Positions 1-8,871 of a stretch of 64,000 nucleotides of DNA are shown one piece after another; position 1 is the first letter of the stretch; each line of letters begins with the position of its first letter. The notes below the pieces were generated by a model. The model had not been told where the DNA came from and did not search any database. It worked only from the letters and a program-made list of their open reading frames with translations. A program made the position numbers and the translations under genes. Origin of the DNA: an uncultured Clostridia bacterium (GTDB lineage Bacteria; Bacillota; Clostridia; Oscillospirales; Oscillospiraceae); contig CANSSG010000002.1 of the NCBI GenBank assembly GCA_947649615.1, positions 62,001-126,000 on the forward strand, given 5' to 3'.

Positions 1-1
1 T

Positions 2-256
2 GAGCCTACCAACGGCCTGGACGTACTGACCGCCAAGGTAGTGACAGACTTCCTCCAGCAGCTTCGTGAGGAGGGGAAAACCATTATCGTCTCTACCCAT
101 ATTTTCAGCCTGATTGAAAAGCTATGCGACCGGGTGGGCATTATCATTAACGGGAAAATGACCGTCTGCGACACTCTGGATAAAATTACCGGCGGCATGA
201 GCCTGGAAGACCGGTTTTTTGAGATTTACAAGGAAACGGTAGGTGACGAGGGATGA
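2..256 (+). CDS. ABC transporter ATP-binding protein, C-terminal end (partial)
   Basis: The window opens inside this gene; the reading frame runs in from position 2 with no start. It begins in the Walker B/D-loop region (EPTNGLD), followed about 30 residues later by the H-loop STH (IIVSTHIFSLIEKLCD), so it is the last ~84 residues of an ABC ATPase. The tail is typical of the ABC-2 exporter class (NatA/CcmA-like). Its stop codon overlaps the start of the permease gene in an ATGA arrangement, so the two are translationally coupled and should form one exporter. The substrate cannot be told from the sequence. Confidence 0.93.
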   Translation, partial: EPTNGLDVLTAKVVTDFLQQLREEGKTIIVSTHIFSLIEKLCDRVGIIINGKMTVCDTLDKITGGMSLEDRFFEIYKETVGDEG

Positions 257-1431
257 AAAGCGGCATCATAACCATTTTGAAAAAAGAGCTTGCCCGGTTT
301 TTCGGCGACAAGCGCATGGTGGTCAGCATTCTGATCCCCGGCGTACTGGTCTATATCATGTACTGTTTCATGGGCGACGCCATGGGCAGCGCCTTTGGTG
401 TGAGCGAGGACTACGTCCCCTCTATCCAGGCTGTCGAGATGTCCGGCAATGTCAAGACACTGCTGGGCGCAGCAGAGATTTCCGTGGAGGATATCCCGGC
501 GGCAGGGCTGGCGGACGCCAAGGCCGCCGTAACGGAGCAAAGCCTGGACCTTCTGCTGGTGTTCCCGGAGAACTTCGACCAGGATGTGGCGGAATACGCC
601 GCTTCTTCCGGGCAGGCGGCACCCAACGTGGAAATTTACTACAACTCTGCGTCAACCAATTCCACCTTCGTTTACCGCACGATGGTAGAGCTTCTGGACG
701 CCTATGAGTCCCAGATGGTGAACAAGTTCGACGTCAACGCCGGCGGCGAGGGCTACGACCTGGCTACGGCGGAGGATACGGCTGGCTCCTTCTTTGCGAT
801 GATGATGCCTCTGCTGCTGATGATGTTCCTCTATTCCGGATGCGCGGCAGTCGCGCCGGAATCCATCGCCGGGGAGAAGGAGCGTGGCACCATCGCCACC
901 ATGCTTATCACCCCCATCCGCCGCAGCGACATTGCCATGGGAAAAATCCTGGCCTTGGCAATCATCGCCATGATCTCCGCAGCGTCCAGCACCATCGGCA
1001 CGGTCCTCTCCCTGCCGAAGATTATGGGAGGCGTTACAGACGAGGTCAACGCTTCGATTTACGGCGTAAAGGAATACCTCCTGCTGTCGGCGGTGATTTT
1101 GTCCACAGTGCTGGTGCTGGTGACGGCAATTTCCGTCATTTCCGCCTACGCGAAAACCATCAAGGAAGCCCAGACATACGCCTTGCCGGTAATGTTTATC
1201 GCCATGGGCGTAGGCATTTCCGGCATGTTCGGGAACGGAGCGTCCCAGGACCTCTCCGTTTACTGCATCCCGCTGTACAACAGCGCACAGTGCATGGCGG
1301 GCGTGTTCTCCTTTAGCATAACGCCTGCTGCCGTAGCGGTAACGGCTGGGGTCAACCTGGCGGTCACGCTGCTGGGCGTGTTTGTGCTGGCGCGGATGTT
1401 CAACAGCGAAAAAATCATTTTTTCCCAATAA
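253..1431 (+). CDS. ABC-2 type transporter permease (NatB-like)
   Basis: 392 residues. There is one N-terminal membrane segment (about residues 20-45), a large extracytoplasmic loop (about 50-175) and a C-terminal block of about five hydrophobic segments, the usual shape of ABC-2/NatB permeases. The cytoplasmic GEKERGTIATMLITPI stretch before the third membrane segment is the family's hallmark (GEKERGT...L..P). It starts inside the stop codon of the upstream ATPase gene. Family role: export of sodium, drugs or peptides; the actual cargo is unknown. Confidence 0.9.
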   Translation: MKSGIITILKKELARFFGDKRMVVSILIPGVLVYIMYCFMGDAMGSAFGVSEDYVPSIQAVEMSGNVKTLLGAAEISVEDIPAAGLADAKAAVTEQSLDLLLVFPENFDQDVAEYAASSGQAAPNVEIYYNSASTNSTFVYRTMVELLDAYESQMVNKFDVNAGGEGYDLATAEDTAGSFFAMMMPLLLMMFLYSGCAAVAPESIAGEKERGTIATMLITPIRRSDIAMGKILALAIIAMISAASSTIGTVLSLPKIMGGVTDEVNASIYGVKEYLLLSAVILSTVLVLVTAISVISAYAKTIKEAQTYALPVMFIAMGVGISGMFGNGASQDLSVYCIPLYNSAQCMAGVFSFSITPAAVAVTAGVNLAVTLLGVFVLARMFNSEKIIFSQ

Positions 1432-1460
1432 ATCTACAACGCGAGCATCTTTTGTGACAT

Positions 1461-1495
1461 GTAGAGACGCCCCGGCTTTGCCGGGGCGTCTCTAC
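1461..1495. terminator. Bidirectional rho-independent terminator
   Basis: A perfect 16-bp stem (gtagagacgccccggc and its complement) with a TTT loop lies between the convergent exporter operon and the lipoprotein gene. There is no strong T-run on either side, but position and symmetry fit a shared terminator. Confidence 0.8.
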
Positions 1496-1517
1496 GCATC
1501 ATCCTATGCGGCCATGC

Positions 1518-2420
1518 TCAGCCGCAAGCTATAAGTTCCACAGGGGCAACGTCAAACGCGCCATAAGCCGCGCCGTCTGTATCAAAGTCCGCCCCAGCCC
1601 GATAGTGCAGGCGGTACCGTCCTTCCGCCAGCATCCCCCAAAGCATCTGCACGTTTTCCGACCAGTTCCGGCCACCGGCAGGCAGCGTACTGGGCGTTCC
1701 GCAGAAGCCAACGCCCTCTTTGTAAGGCACTTCCGTCCACGCCCCGTCCTCGTTCTGACGTTCCAAATGGGGGATGTCCACAACCTGCCCATCCCTGCCA
1801 GTGGTGTTGATAAAGTGTACGGGAAGGTTTTCTGTCAAACCGGAAACCGGCTGGCCCGGAATATACAGGCAATAATCAGGCTCCGCTGCGGCGGACGCCG
1901 CAACGCGGACGCCCAACTGCCAGGGTTCGGTCTCCTCTCCGGTTTCTCCCAGGGCCAGCGAAGTACCGGTCAGGCGGTACACGCCTTCCCCCAGCGGCTC
2001 GGGCAAGTAGTCCAAATGGATGTCCATTGTTTCAACAGAATGGGGCTGGGCGGTCATCATCACCATAGGGAAGTCCCCTCCCGGTACGCTCTGCCACCGT
2101 CCATCCACATACTTCTCACATGCAAAGGCAGCGCCATACCCAAACTCCACCTCACCGGTATTCTCTACCACCAGCGTCAGCCGCTCCGCCCCCACCGGGC
2201 AGCATTCCTGGAGCAGCGACAGCCTGGCCGTCCCCGGGACCTCCCAAACAGAATCCATTTCCGGCGGCTCCATGGAAACCTGCCTGATTTCCGGCGGCCC
2301 CACCGGCCCGGATGGCAGCGGCGCCAGGCTTTCTCCGTTTGGCGGCGGCGCGTCTGTTCCACATGCTGCCAGCCCCAGGCATAGCAGCAAGGCAAAAGCT
2401 GCGAAAAGCATCCTTTTCAT
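1518..2420 (-). CDS. Predicted lipoprotein with Ig-like repeats
   Basis: 300 residues. The N-terminus has a lipoprotein signal peptide with lipobox LAAC, Cys20 being the predicted lipidated residue. The mature part appears to hold two beta-rich segments (about 75-160 and 185-290), each with phrases such as RLTLVVENTGEVEFGYG and EGVYRLTGTSL or EGRYRLHYRAGADFD. These resemble the bacterial Ig-like domains of many clostridial secreted proteins that carry a GxYRL beta-strand. It follows the thioesterase gene by 27 bp on the same strand and is probably cotranscribed with it. No function can be assigned. Confidence 0.75.
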   Translation of the reverse strand: MKRMLFAAFALLLCLGLAACGTDAPPPNGESLAPLPSGPVGPPEIRQVSMEPPEMDSVWEVPGTARLSLLQECCPVGAERLTLVVENTGEVEFGYGAAFACEKYVDGRWQSVPGGDFPMVMMTAQPHSVETMDIHLDYLPEPLGEGVYRLTGTSLALGETGEETEPWQLGVRVAASAAAEPDYCLYIPGQPVSGLTENLPVHFINTTGRDGQVVDIPHLERQNEDGAWTEVPYKEGVGFCGTPSTLPAGGRNWSENVQMLWGMLAEGRYRLHYRAGADFDTDGAAYGAFDVAPVELIACG

Positions 2421-2447
2421 GGGACATTTCCTCCTGCGTCCGTTTAC

Positions 2448-2888
2448 CTATTCAGACGGAGACCCGCCCTCTTTTGTTCCCCTTGCCTGCACCTGCTTCA
2501 CCGCAAATCCGTTCACCGTCGCATGGGCCACGTAAACCCCCGTCTCGTCCCGCACATCCACGGCATACAGACAGGTCGTGCGTCCGGATTTCAGGCATGT
2601 GGCCTCCGCCAGCAGCACCTTGCCCTTGGCTGGGGCCAAAAAGCTAATAGACACCTGCTGGGACACAATGATTTGTTCCGTAAAAGCGTTGGACGCCACA
2701 GCGTAAGTGAAATCCGCCAGCGTAAACACCGCCCCGCCCATCGGTACGCCGTTGGCGTTCATATGGCGGTCCTCCAGGGGCATTGCGCAGACGGCCCGCC
2801 CCGGTTCAGCTTCCCGAATCTCCACTCCGGCCAATGCCGCAAAGCGGTCGCCCTGGAAGCGCCTCGCTAATTCCTCCATACCCGGCAT
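2448..2888 (-). CDS. PaaI-family hotdog-fold thioesterase
   Basis: 146 residues, the usual size of a single hotdog domain. The motif GGAVFTLADFTYAVASN (about residues 51-67) is the PaaI/YdiI-type catalytic helix, with Asp in ADF as the likely general base. The ATG is set by AAAGGAGG seven bases upstream. Known family role: hydrolysis of aryl- or acyl-CoA thioesters, for example phenylacetyl-CoA. A phenylacetate-CoA ligase gene lies 57 kb away in this window, but that link is only suggestive. It heads a two-gene unit with the lipoprotein gene. Confidence 0.85.
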   Translation of the reverse strand: MPGMEELARRFQGDRFAALAGVEIREAEPGRAVCAMPLEDRHMNANGVPMGGAVFTLADFTYAVASNAFTEQIIVSQQVSISFLAPAKGKVLLAEATCLKSGRTTCLYAVDVRDETGVYVAHATVNGFAVKQVQARGTKEGGSPSE

Positions 2889-2924
2889 AGCGATTCCTCC
2901 TTTACCGTTACACAGTCAGTATAT

Positions 2925-2977
2925 CCAAAAAACACCCCACCTACCAGTCCGCAAGGCCGCGTACCGGCAGGTGGGGT
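2925..2977 (-). terminator. Rho-independent terminator after the YjfB-like gene
   Basis: On the minus strand a hairpin with arms aaccccacct / aggtgggg and a GC-rich interior is followed by a T-run (complement of the A-rich run at 2927-2932). It ends the flagellar-associated block that starts at fliD. Confidence 0.75.
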
Positions 2978-3000
2978 TGTCTTAGCCGCAGCGTCCCGGC

Positions 3001-3183
3001 TTAGCCGTAGACGTCAAAGCCGTACTGGCTGGGCGCAGGTACAGCGGCCAGCATATCGTTAATCAGCGTCTCCGCCTGGCTCTCCATGCTGTCCATCGAC
3101 TTCTTCATAATCGCCGTGTCATAAGCGGCGGCAAACTGTGCCTGGCTCATGCTCATGCTGGCGGCGGCAATGCTTTCCATCAT
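3001..3183 (-). CDS. YjfB-family putative motility protein
   Basis: 60 residues, about the family's usual length. The pattern is MESIAAASMSMSQAQFAAAYDTAIMKKSMD, then ETLINDML: two amphipathic helices with Met and Ala. This matches the short YjfB_motility family found in motile Firmicutes. The family is linked to motility by association, not biochemistry. It is the last gene before the terminator, downstream of a lipoprotein and an FtsA-like gene, which keeps it in the flagellar neighbourhood. Confidence 0.75.
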   Translation of the reverse strand: MMESIAAASMSMSQAQFAAAYDTAIMKKSMDSMESQAETLINDMLAAVPAPSQYGFDVYG

Positions 3184-3257
3184 GGTCCTGCTCTCCTTTC
3201 CTGGTTTTCAATTTATGACAGCGCGGCCTCCCCGTCTCCGGGGGCGCGTTTGCCATC

Positions 3258-4088
3258 TCAGTTCATCTGCACCGGGGTAATCTGCCCATCGCTGGTCTTC
3301 TTGTAAATCTTGGTCAGATCGCTGCTGAGGTAGAAGGTGCCTATAATCTCATTGGTAGCGGTCTGGGGATTCATCTGGTAGACCATAATCTCACGGCAGT
3401 CCACCTCGTCCACCTTGACCCAGCCCTGCTGGGGGAAGGTGAGGTATTCCGACATGCTCTCTCCCTCCAGTCCCAGCTTCCTGGGGTCCAGAGAGTTAAA
3501 GTACTCTGTCTGCTCCTTGATGCCGGTAGCCGCAGGCGTACTGCTGCCGCTGCCGGAACCGTTGGCGTCCTCGGATTCCTTTTTCACAGGCGGCAGAATG
3601 GAGCCTTCGATATAGGTCACCTGTACCGCCACCGCGTACTCCGACCACCCTACCAGCACCCGCAGGAACCGCTTGCCCGCCTCTTCATTTTCAGCGGCTT
3701 TTTTCCCAAGAGCGATGCTGCCGAAGAGGGTGTCCGTGGTGGGGGTTTCTTCCAGCCGGTGGTTCTCGCCGTCAATCGCGGCAAATCCCTGCTCCTCGCT
3801 GAGCAAAAGGGCAACGTACCGCCCCGCCAGCTCCGCCGGGTCCGCCATCTGGCGGTAGTGATAGGTATGATGAATGTCCAGCCCCTCTGTAACAGCCACA
3901 TCCGTAGGAGAATCAATGGACGCCAGAATGGCCTCCCCCTCCTCCAGAATGGTGTCCAGAGCGACTACATTATCTTCCTCGCTCTCCCCCAGGGAGTAGA
4001 CCTCCAAGGCGGTTGGTCCCTTTTTGCAGGCGGTGAGCAGGCACAGCGCCGCTACAAGCAGCAGCAAGACTTTGGTTTGCTTTTTCAT
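3258..4088 (-). CDS. Predicted lipoprotein of unknown function
   Basis: 276 residues. The signal peptide ends in lipobox LTAC (Cys21). The mature region is acidic, with a low-complexity spacer (NGSGSGSSTPAATG, about residues 178-191) separating two globular parts. The C-terminal part reads EYLTFPQQGWVKVDEVDCREIMVYQMNP, followed by an IGTFYLSSDLTKIYKK beta-hairpin. I do not recognise a family. It lies 60 bp after the FtsA-like gene and 74 bp before the YjfB-like gene, so all three are probably one transcript. Confidence 0.7.
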   Translation of the reverse strand: MKKQTKVLLLLVAALCLLTACKKGPTALEVYSLGESEEDNVVALDTILEEGEAILASIDSPTDVAVTEGLDIHHTYHYRQMADPAELAGRYVALLLSEEQGFAAIDGENHRLEETPTTDTLFGSIALGKKAAENEEAGKRFLRVLVGWSEYAVAVQVTYIEGSILPPVKKESEDANGSGSGSSTPAATGIKEQTEYFNSLDPRKLGLEGESMSEYLTFPQQGWVKVDEVDCREIMVYQMNPQTATNEIIGTFYLSSDLTKIYKKTSDGQITPVQMN

Positions 4089-4148
4089 GAAAAACTTTCC
4101 TCGCTTTGCGCGGGACTTTCCAATCCCGCCAAAATGCGCCTCCGGCGT

Positions 4149-6038
4149 TTACTGCCCCCGGCGAATCACCACTTGGTCGTTATGCCGCAGCTCTTGGGTA
4201 AAGGGGCAGTCCGCCCCATTCACTTGCAGCACCAACGGCACATCCAAGGTCTCAAAATCAATACCGGAACGGTCCAGCAAATCCATTAAGAAGTATGCCC
4301 CGCCGTCCTGTTTCCCGGGCAGCACCAACGGCTCCCCGTTAAGGTACAAAAACAGCGGCCTGCGGACAGCGGGCGTCTCCGCCGCCCCCCCGCCCTGCCA
4401 GGAGGCCGGCGCCGCCGCCGGTTCCGGCTCTGGCTCAGGCTCCTCCGGCAGCACAGCGGCCACCGTAGAGATCACCTGGTCGCCAGACCGCAGGGGCGTA
4501 TCCAGCGCAGCCGGACGGCCGTTGACCAGCACCCCGCCGGCGTAATCCACACCCAGCAAATCCGCAGGCGTCCGCTCCGCAGAAGCCCCCGGCACTGCCG
4601 GGATAAACTCAATGGAGTCCCCTGCGTAAACCAAGGCGGAGGGCTTTGTGTCCTCCCCGTTCCGCCGCAGGGTGCATGGCATGGCGCTCTCGCCCCGGAA
4701 GGTAAGCCGCTGCCCATCCACCGTCACGCTGAGGGTCCTGCCGGTGCGCCCCACCAGGTCGGCGGACGTATAGCCGTTCATCATCAACAGGTCCAACACC
4801 GTCAGGGAGCCGCTGCGGAACAGCTTGGCGGGCTTGCCGTTGAGCATAATCCGGTAGCTGTCGCTAATCAGCCCCAGCCCCGCCGATACGGCGATGCCCA
4901 GGGGCGTTGCAAACTCCGGGTCATTCAGTTCATATTCCCGTGAGAAGGCGCTGATGTCGTAATTGTTCCCCGCCAGGGCCACCCGGCGCTCATCCATGCC
5001 CAATTCCTGGGCGACCATCTCCCGCAGGCCCAGCAGCTTGCTGCCGCCGCCCGCCAGGAACATAGCCGAAGGCGGCGCGCCGTTGATACCGGTAACCCGC
5101 TGGGCGATTTCCTGCGCCAGGGCCTTGGCCGCGCTCTTCAAGGTCTCCTGAATCTCGCTTCCGGCCACGCTCTGTTCCAGCCCCAGGATATCCCGGTAGG
5201 AAACGGTGGCCTCATTGAGCAGCATCTTCATCCGCTCCGCTGTAGCAAAGTCGATTAAGAACCGCCGCATCAGGGTCTCGGTGATCTCGTCCCCCGCCGT
5301 CGTCGCCATGGTATAACCCACCACGGCCCCGTCCCGGCAGATGGCGATATCCGTAGTTCCCGCGCCGATGTCCGCCAGCACCAGGTTCAACAGCCGCAAA
5401 TCAGCAGGAATCACCGCGTTCAGCGCGGCAATCGGCTCCAAGGTCAGGCTGGCAACCTCAAGCCCCGCCGCCGCCATGACAGCATACAGGCTTTCCACCA
5501 CCTCGCTGGGCAGGAAGGTGGCCACCACCTCCGCTTCCAACTGCTGGCCGTTGTGGTCCTTCAGCGTGGTCAGCGGATAGCGGTCCAGCAGATACCCCGA
5601 CACGGTGTAGCCCACCAGGTAAGACCGCCGCTGGCTGTCCTGCTCTTCGCCGATCTGGCGTTCGGCATCCGCCACTGCGCCGCTCTCCAAATTGCTGATG
5701 ATATCGCTGGTAATTCTGGTCACCTGGGGCAGCTCCATCGCGTAATGCCCCTTCTCCGTCCGCAAAGCCCGCCCTGCGGCGGCGACGCACACCCGGCTGA
5801 GCCGACAGCCGAGCTTGGCTTCCATCCGCTCTGTTACCCGCCGCGCCACCTTGGCCACCTGATCGATGTCCTCGATCTGGCCGTCCAGCATGGCCCGCCG
5901 CCCATGTTCTTCTTTTTCGATGGCCAGGACTTCCAGGCGTTCGTCCGCCACCCGGCCCGCCACGCCAATGATGCTGCGGGTGCCGATATCCATGGCGTAA
6001 ATCAGCGAGTGGTCCTGCTTTTTCCATTCCTGGGGCAT
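4149..6038 (-). CDS. FtsA/actin-like ATPase with C-terminal beta-grasp-like extension
   Basis: 629 residues with the ATG at 6038, chosen because GGAGG lies eight bases upstream; an earlier in-frame GTG overlaps that ribosome binding site. The first ~400 residues are an FtsA-type actin fold: phosphate-1 (AMDIGTRSIIGV, about 15-26), an SHS2-like 1C region, phosphate-2 (LADIGAGTTDIAI) and the adenosine motif (FLAGGGSKLLGL). The C-terminal ~230 residues are not in classical FtsA. They look like two or three small beta-grasp/ubiquitin-like domains separated by an EPEPEP linker. This is a paralogue of cell-division FtsA, not the ftsA of an ftsQAZ cluster: no ftsZ is near, and it sits behind a chemoreceptor gene. 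Confidence 0.8.
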   Translation of the reverse strand: MPQEWKKQDHSLIYAMDIGTRSIIGVAGRVADERLEVLAIEKEEHGRRAMLDGQIEDIDQVAKVARRVTERMEAKLGCRLSRVCVAAAGRALRTEKGHYAMELPQVTRITSDIISNLESGAVADAERQIGEEQDSQRRSYLVGYTVSGYLLDRYPLTTLKDHNGQQLEAEVVATFLPSEVVESLYAVMAAAGLEVASLTLEPIAALNAVIPADLRLLNLVLADIGAGTTDIAICRDGAVVGYTMATTAGDEITETLMRRFLIDFATAERMKMLLNEATVSYRDILGLEQSVAGSEIQETLKSAAKALAQEIAQRVTGINGAPPSAMFLAGGGSKLLGLREMVAQELGMDERRVALAGNNYDISAFSREYELNDPEFATPLGIAVSAGLGLISDSYRIMLNGKPAKLFRSGSLTVLDLLMMNGYTSADLVGRTGRTLSVTVDGQRLTFRGESAMPCTLRRNGEDTKPSALVYAGDSIEFIPAVPGASAERTPADLLGVDYAGGVLVNGRPAALDTPLRSGDQVISTVAAVLPEEPEPEPEPAAAPASWQGGGAAETPAVRRPLFLYLNGEPLVLPGKQDGGAYFLMDLLDRSGIDFETLDVPLVLQVNGADCPFTQELRHNDQVVIRRGQ

Positions 6039-6075
6039 ATAGCCCACCTCCTAACCGGCGCAGTTGCAGGGAGAA

Positions 6076-6112
6076 TGGATATGGCATCCCGGCTTCCGGG
6101 ACGCCATATCCA
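6076..6112 (-). terminator. Hairpin between chemoreceptor and FtsA-like genes
   Basis: Inverted repeat tggatatggc / gccatatcca, extended inward by tcccgg / ccggga around a short loop. It lies 40 bp after the chemoreceptor stop. The T-run is poor, so it may be a partial terminator or an mRNA-stabilising hairpin. Confidence 0.5.
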
Positions 6113-6152
6113 CGATGTATCTTGGGGTTAAAATTCCGGTTTTCCCAGAGAA

Positions 6153-7940
6153 TCAATACTTGGAATTACCGAAGGGGCTGTCGTTGCGCCCGTTGAGCAT
6201 CAGGGGATCGGAAGTGCTGTCGCCCCAGCTATCGCTGCTGGAGAAAGAGGGGGCCGGGCTGCCGGAGAAGCCACCCTTGTTGCCCACCTGGAACTCAGCC
6301 ATAAGCTGGTGCATGATGTTGGCCTGGCTGGACAGCTCTTCGCTGGCGGCAGCGCACTCCTCACTGGTAGCGGAGTTGGTCTGAACCACGGCAGAAATCT
6401 GGTCAATGCCCTCGGTAATCTGAGAGATGGCAGTAGTCTGGTTCTCTACAGCTTCGGTGACCTGATCCATCAGGCGCACTACATCCCCGGCCAACACAGT
6501 GGTCCGCTCCAGAGAATCGGTGACCTTACTCACCACATCCGCACCCTCGCGGACAGCAGTGATGGAATTCTCAATCAGATCCTTCGTAGCCTTGGCAGCT
6601 TCGTCGGACTTGCTGGCCAGATTGCGGACCTCGTCGGCCACAACGGCAAAGCCCTTGCCGGCGGAACCGGCGCGGGCCGCTTCCACCGCAGCATTCAGCG
6701 CCAGGATGTTGGTCTGGAACGCAATATTCTCAATGGTGGCAATGATCTTGCCGATTTCTTCGGAGGAATTGGAGATGTTCTGCATGGCCACATTAAGCTG
6801 CTTAACATACTCGTTGCTGGCTTCCACCTGGGCGCCGGCCTGGCCGGTGCTGGCGCGGGCTTCTTCGGCGGACGCGGCGGTCTGCTTGGAGCTGTTGGAG
6901 ATGTCGTTGATGGTAGCGGCAAGCTCCTCCACGGCGCTGGCCTGCTCGGTCGCGCCCTGGGCCAGGGATTGGGAGCTGTTGGAGACCTGCTCGGAACCGG
7001 CGGACACCTGGCTGGCAGACTGGGAAATGTTGGTAATGGTATCGCTCATACGCACCACGAACTGATTGACGCTGGCCTGGATGGGAGCCAAATCGCCGGG
7101 GAAGGTGGCGGTCAGTTCCACATTGAAGTTGCCCTTGGCCATCTGGGTGGTGGTATCGGAGATATCCTGGATCACGCTGTGAAGGACCTTCTGGCTGGTG
7201 CGCAGGGCATCGCACATCTCGCCCAGCTCGTTCTTACCGTCAAAGGAGACGGGTACGCCCAAATTACCCTGGCTGAAACCAACCAGCGCGTTGCGCACCT
7301 GGGTGCTGGGCTCCACCAGGCTTCTGATAATCCGGGCGGCCATCAGAAGAACGATGATGGTAGCAACCACCATAACCGCAAGGATGACACCCAAGCTGAT
7401 GTTGGAGGTCAAGTTCTGCTGGGCAATGATCTGCTCCTGCGCAACGGCCAGGGCGTTGGCGGCGTTTTCACCGGCCACAGCGGCGGCATTCAGCTTCGGG
7501 GTACATGCGTTGACAATCATTTCGGAAGCCCGGTTCCGGTCCGTGGACACAACGGAAGCGATTTCACGGGCATCGGCCTCCCAGGCCTTGATGGCGCTGG
7601 AAAACACTTCCAGCGTGCTCTTATCCTCCAGAGGGAACGTTTTTTCCAGTTGCGCGAACTGGGCATCCAGTTCCTCCAGCTTGGTGGTCACGGTGCTCAG
7701 TCCGGAGGTGTTGCCAGAGAGGACCACGTCCCGCAGGTTCCGGGCGGCAATGTTGTAATCAATACGGCAGGTTGCAATCATCTCGGTGGATTCCACGTAG
7801 TGGTCAATGATGTCGCTATAGGCGCTTTTCTGGCTGTTCATCAAAAGCAGAGATGCCACAATGATAATCACCGAAATTAAAATAGTGGTGCCGAAGCCTA
7901 TGATCAAGCTTTTCTTGATGGACATGTTCTTAATATTCAT
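6153..7940 (-). CDS. Methyl-accepting chemotaxis protein
   Basis: 595 residues. Membrane segments are at about 11-34 and 181-203. The extracytoplasmic part between them (35-180) is all-helical, matching a four-helix-bundle sensor. A HAMP domain follows (about 204-257). The cytoplasmic hairpin carries the conserved tip around residues 396-440 ([20 protein letters not shown], then [14 protein letters not shown]). No xWxxF CheR/CheB tether is seen at the C-terminus, which is Ser/Gly-rich. CheA and CheW, its expected partners, are not in the window; CheV, CheC, CheD and CheY are. The ligand is unknown. Confidence 0.95.
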   Translation of the reverse strand: MNIKNMSIKKSLIIGFGTTILISVIIIVASLLLMNSQKSAYSDIIDHYVESTEMIATCRIDYNIAARNLRDVVLSGNTSGLSTVTTKLEELDAQFAQLEKTFPLEDKSTLEVFSSAIKAWEADAREIASVVSTDRNRASEMIVNACTPKLNAAAVAGENAANALAVAQEQIIAQQNLTSNISLGVILAVMVVATIIVLLMAARIIRSLVEPSTQVRNALVGFSQGNLGVPVSFDGKNELGEMCDALRTSQKVLHSVIQDISDTTTQMAKGNFNVELTATFPGDLAPIQASVNQFVVRMSDTITNISQSASQVSAGSEQVSNSSQSLAQGATEQASAVEELAATINDISNSSKQTAASAEEARASTGQAGAQVEASNEYVKQLNVAMQNISNSSEEIGKIIATIENIAFQTNILALNAAVEAARAGSAGKGFAVVADEVRNLASKSDEAAKATKDLIENSITAVREGADVVSKVTDSLERTTVLAGDVVRLMDQVTEAVENQTTAISQITEGIDQISAVVQTNSATSEECAAASEELSSQANIMHQLMAEFQVGNKGGFSGSPAPSFSSSDSWGDSTSDPLMLNGRNDSPFGNSKY

Positions 7941-8100
7941 GATGCGTTTTCCTCCTAATTTTCCCCCGAGCCGGAGTTATGCCAGCGGCGGGTTCTTTCT
8001 TCTCCGCCGGCAAGCCGGCAGGCTTTGTCTCTGCCCCAGGGTTCCGGCTGCGGCGGCAGAAACTCCGCAGTCAGTGTTGGAATCTATGGCAGACGGCGTC

Positions 8101-8799
8101 TTACTTCAGGTCGCCGTACTTCCCTTTTTTCACGTCCCCCGCCACCCGTCCGTCAACCAGGGTAATAACACGCCGCCGCATGATATTCACATACTGGCTG
8201 GCGTGGGTTGCCATGACAATAGTGGTCCCCTTGGCGTTCATCTCCATGAGCAAATGGAGCAGATCCCAGATGACATCGTCATCCAGATTAGCGGTCAGCT
8301 CATCCAGCAGCAGGATGTTGGGGCTGTTGACCACCGCCCGGGCTAATTCCACCCGGCGGCTCTCGCCGATGGACAGTTCCGCCGGATAGCAACCCTCCAC
8401 CCCGGGCAGCCCCACGATGCCCAGCGCCTTTTTTACGGCCTCCCGGCCCTTGCGCCGCATCCCGGCGGCGTTGGCGGCCAGCAGCAGGTTGTCGCCCACC
8501 GTCCGTTTACGGATCAGCATGCCTTGCTGGCTGACCACGCCGAAGGTCCGGGTAGCCCGGACCCGCCACGGCCCGATCAGCCGCGCCATATTCGCGCCAT
8601 TGAGACACACAGCCCCTTCATCGGGGGACAGCTCGCCGCTCATAAGCTTAAGCAGAGTGGTTTTCCCCGCGCCGCTGCTGCCGATGAGAAACACGAACTC
8701 CCCCTGCTCGATGGTTAGGCTGATGTCCTTAAGGGCGTAGACCGAATGCCGGTCCTCAATATAGTGCTTTGATACTTGTTCCAGACGAAGTTCCGCCAT
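8101..8799 (-). CDS. FtsE-like ABC ATPase without an FtsX partner
   Basis: 232 residues, the length of FtsE. Walker A is GSSGAGKTT (about 40-48), the Q-loop is VVSQQ, and the signature is LSIGESRR instead of the usual LSGGEQQR. Walker B/D-loop is ILLLDELTANLD and the H-loop is ATH. Overall closest to the FtsE/LolD group. No permease gene of the FtsX or MacB type is adjacent: the neighbours are the FliT-like gene (73 bp upstream) and a chemoreceptor gene (160 bp downstream). It may pair with a membrane protein encoded elsewhere. Confidence 0.85.
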   Translation of the reverse strand: MAELRLEQVSKHYIEDRHSVYALKDISLTIEQGEFVFLIGSSGAGKTTLLKLMSGELSPDEGAVCLNGANMARLIGPWRVRATRTFGVVSQQGMLIRKRTVGDNLLLAANAAGMRRKGREAVKKALGIVGLPGVEGCYPAELSIGESRRVELARAVVNSPNILLLDELTANLDDDVIWDLLHLLMEMNAKGTTIVMATHASQYVNIMRRRVITLVDGRVAGDVKKGKYGDLK

Positions 8800-8834
8800 T
8801 GCGCGGCGCCGCCTCCCGTTCTTGCAAGCGCGCT

Positions 8835-8862
8835 TGTTCCGCCGGGATTCTCCGGCGGAACA
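8835..8862 (-). repeat. Intergenic hairpin between FliT-like and FtsE-like genes
   Basis: A perfect 11-bp inverted repeat (tgttccgccgg / ccggcggaaca) with a 6-base loop. No T-run follows, so an mRNA-stabilising or processing hairpin is more likely than a terminator. Confidence 0.5.
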
Positions 8863-8871
8863 TCAGCGGCT

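Noticed and set aside
6309-7880. 523-codon plus-strand frame opposite the chemoreceptor
   Set aside because: Gly/His-rich shadow of the conserved receptor sequence; no ribosome binding site.
8101-8799. Calling the ABC ATPase a true FtsE with a split FtsX
   Set aside because: No FtsX-type four-segment permease occurs on either side; the downstream gene is a chemoreceptor.
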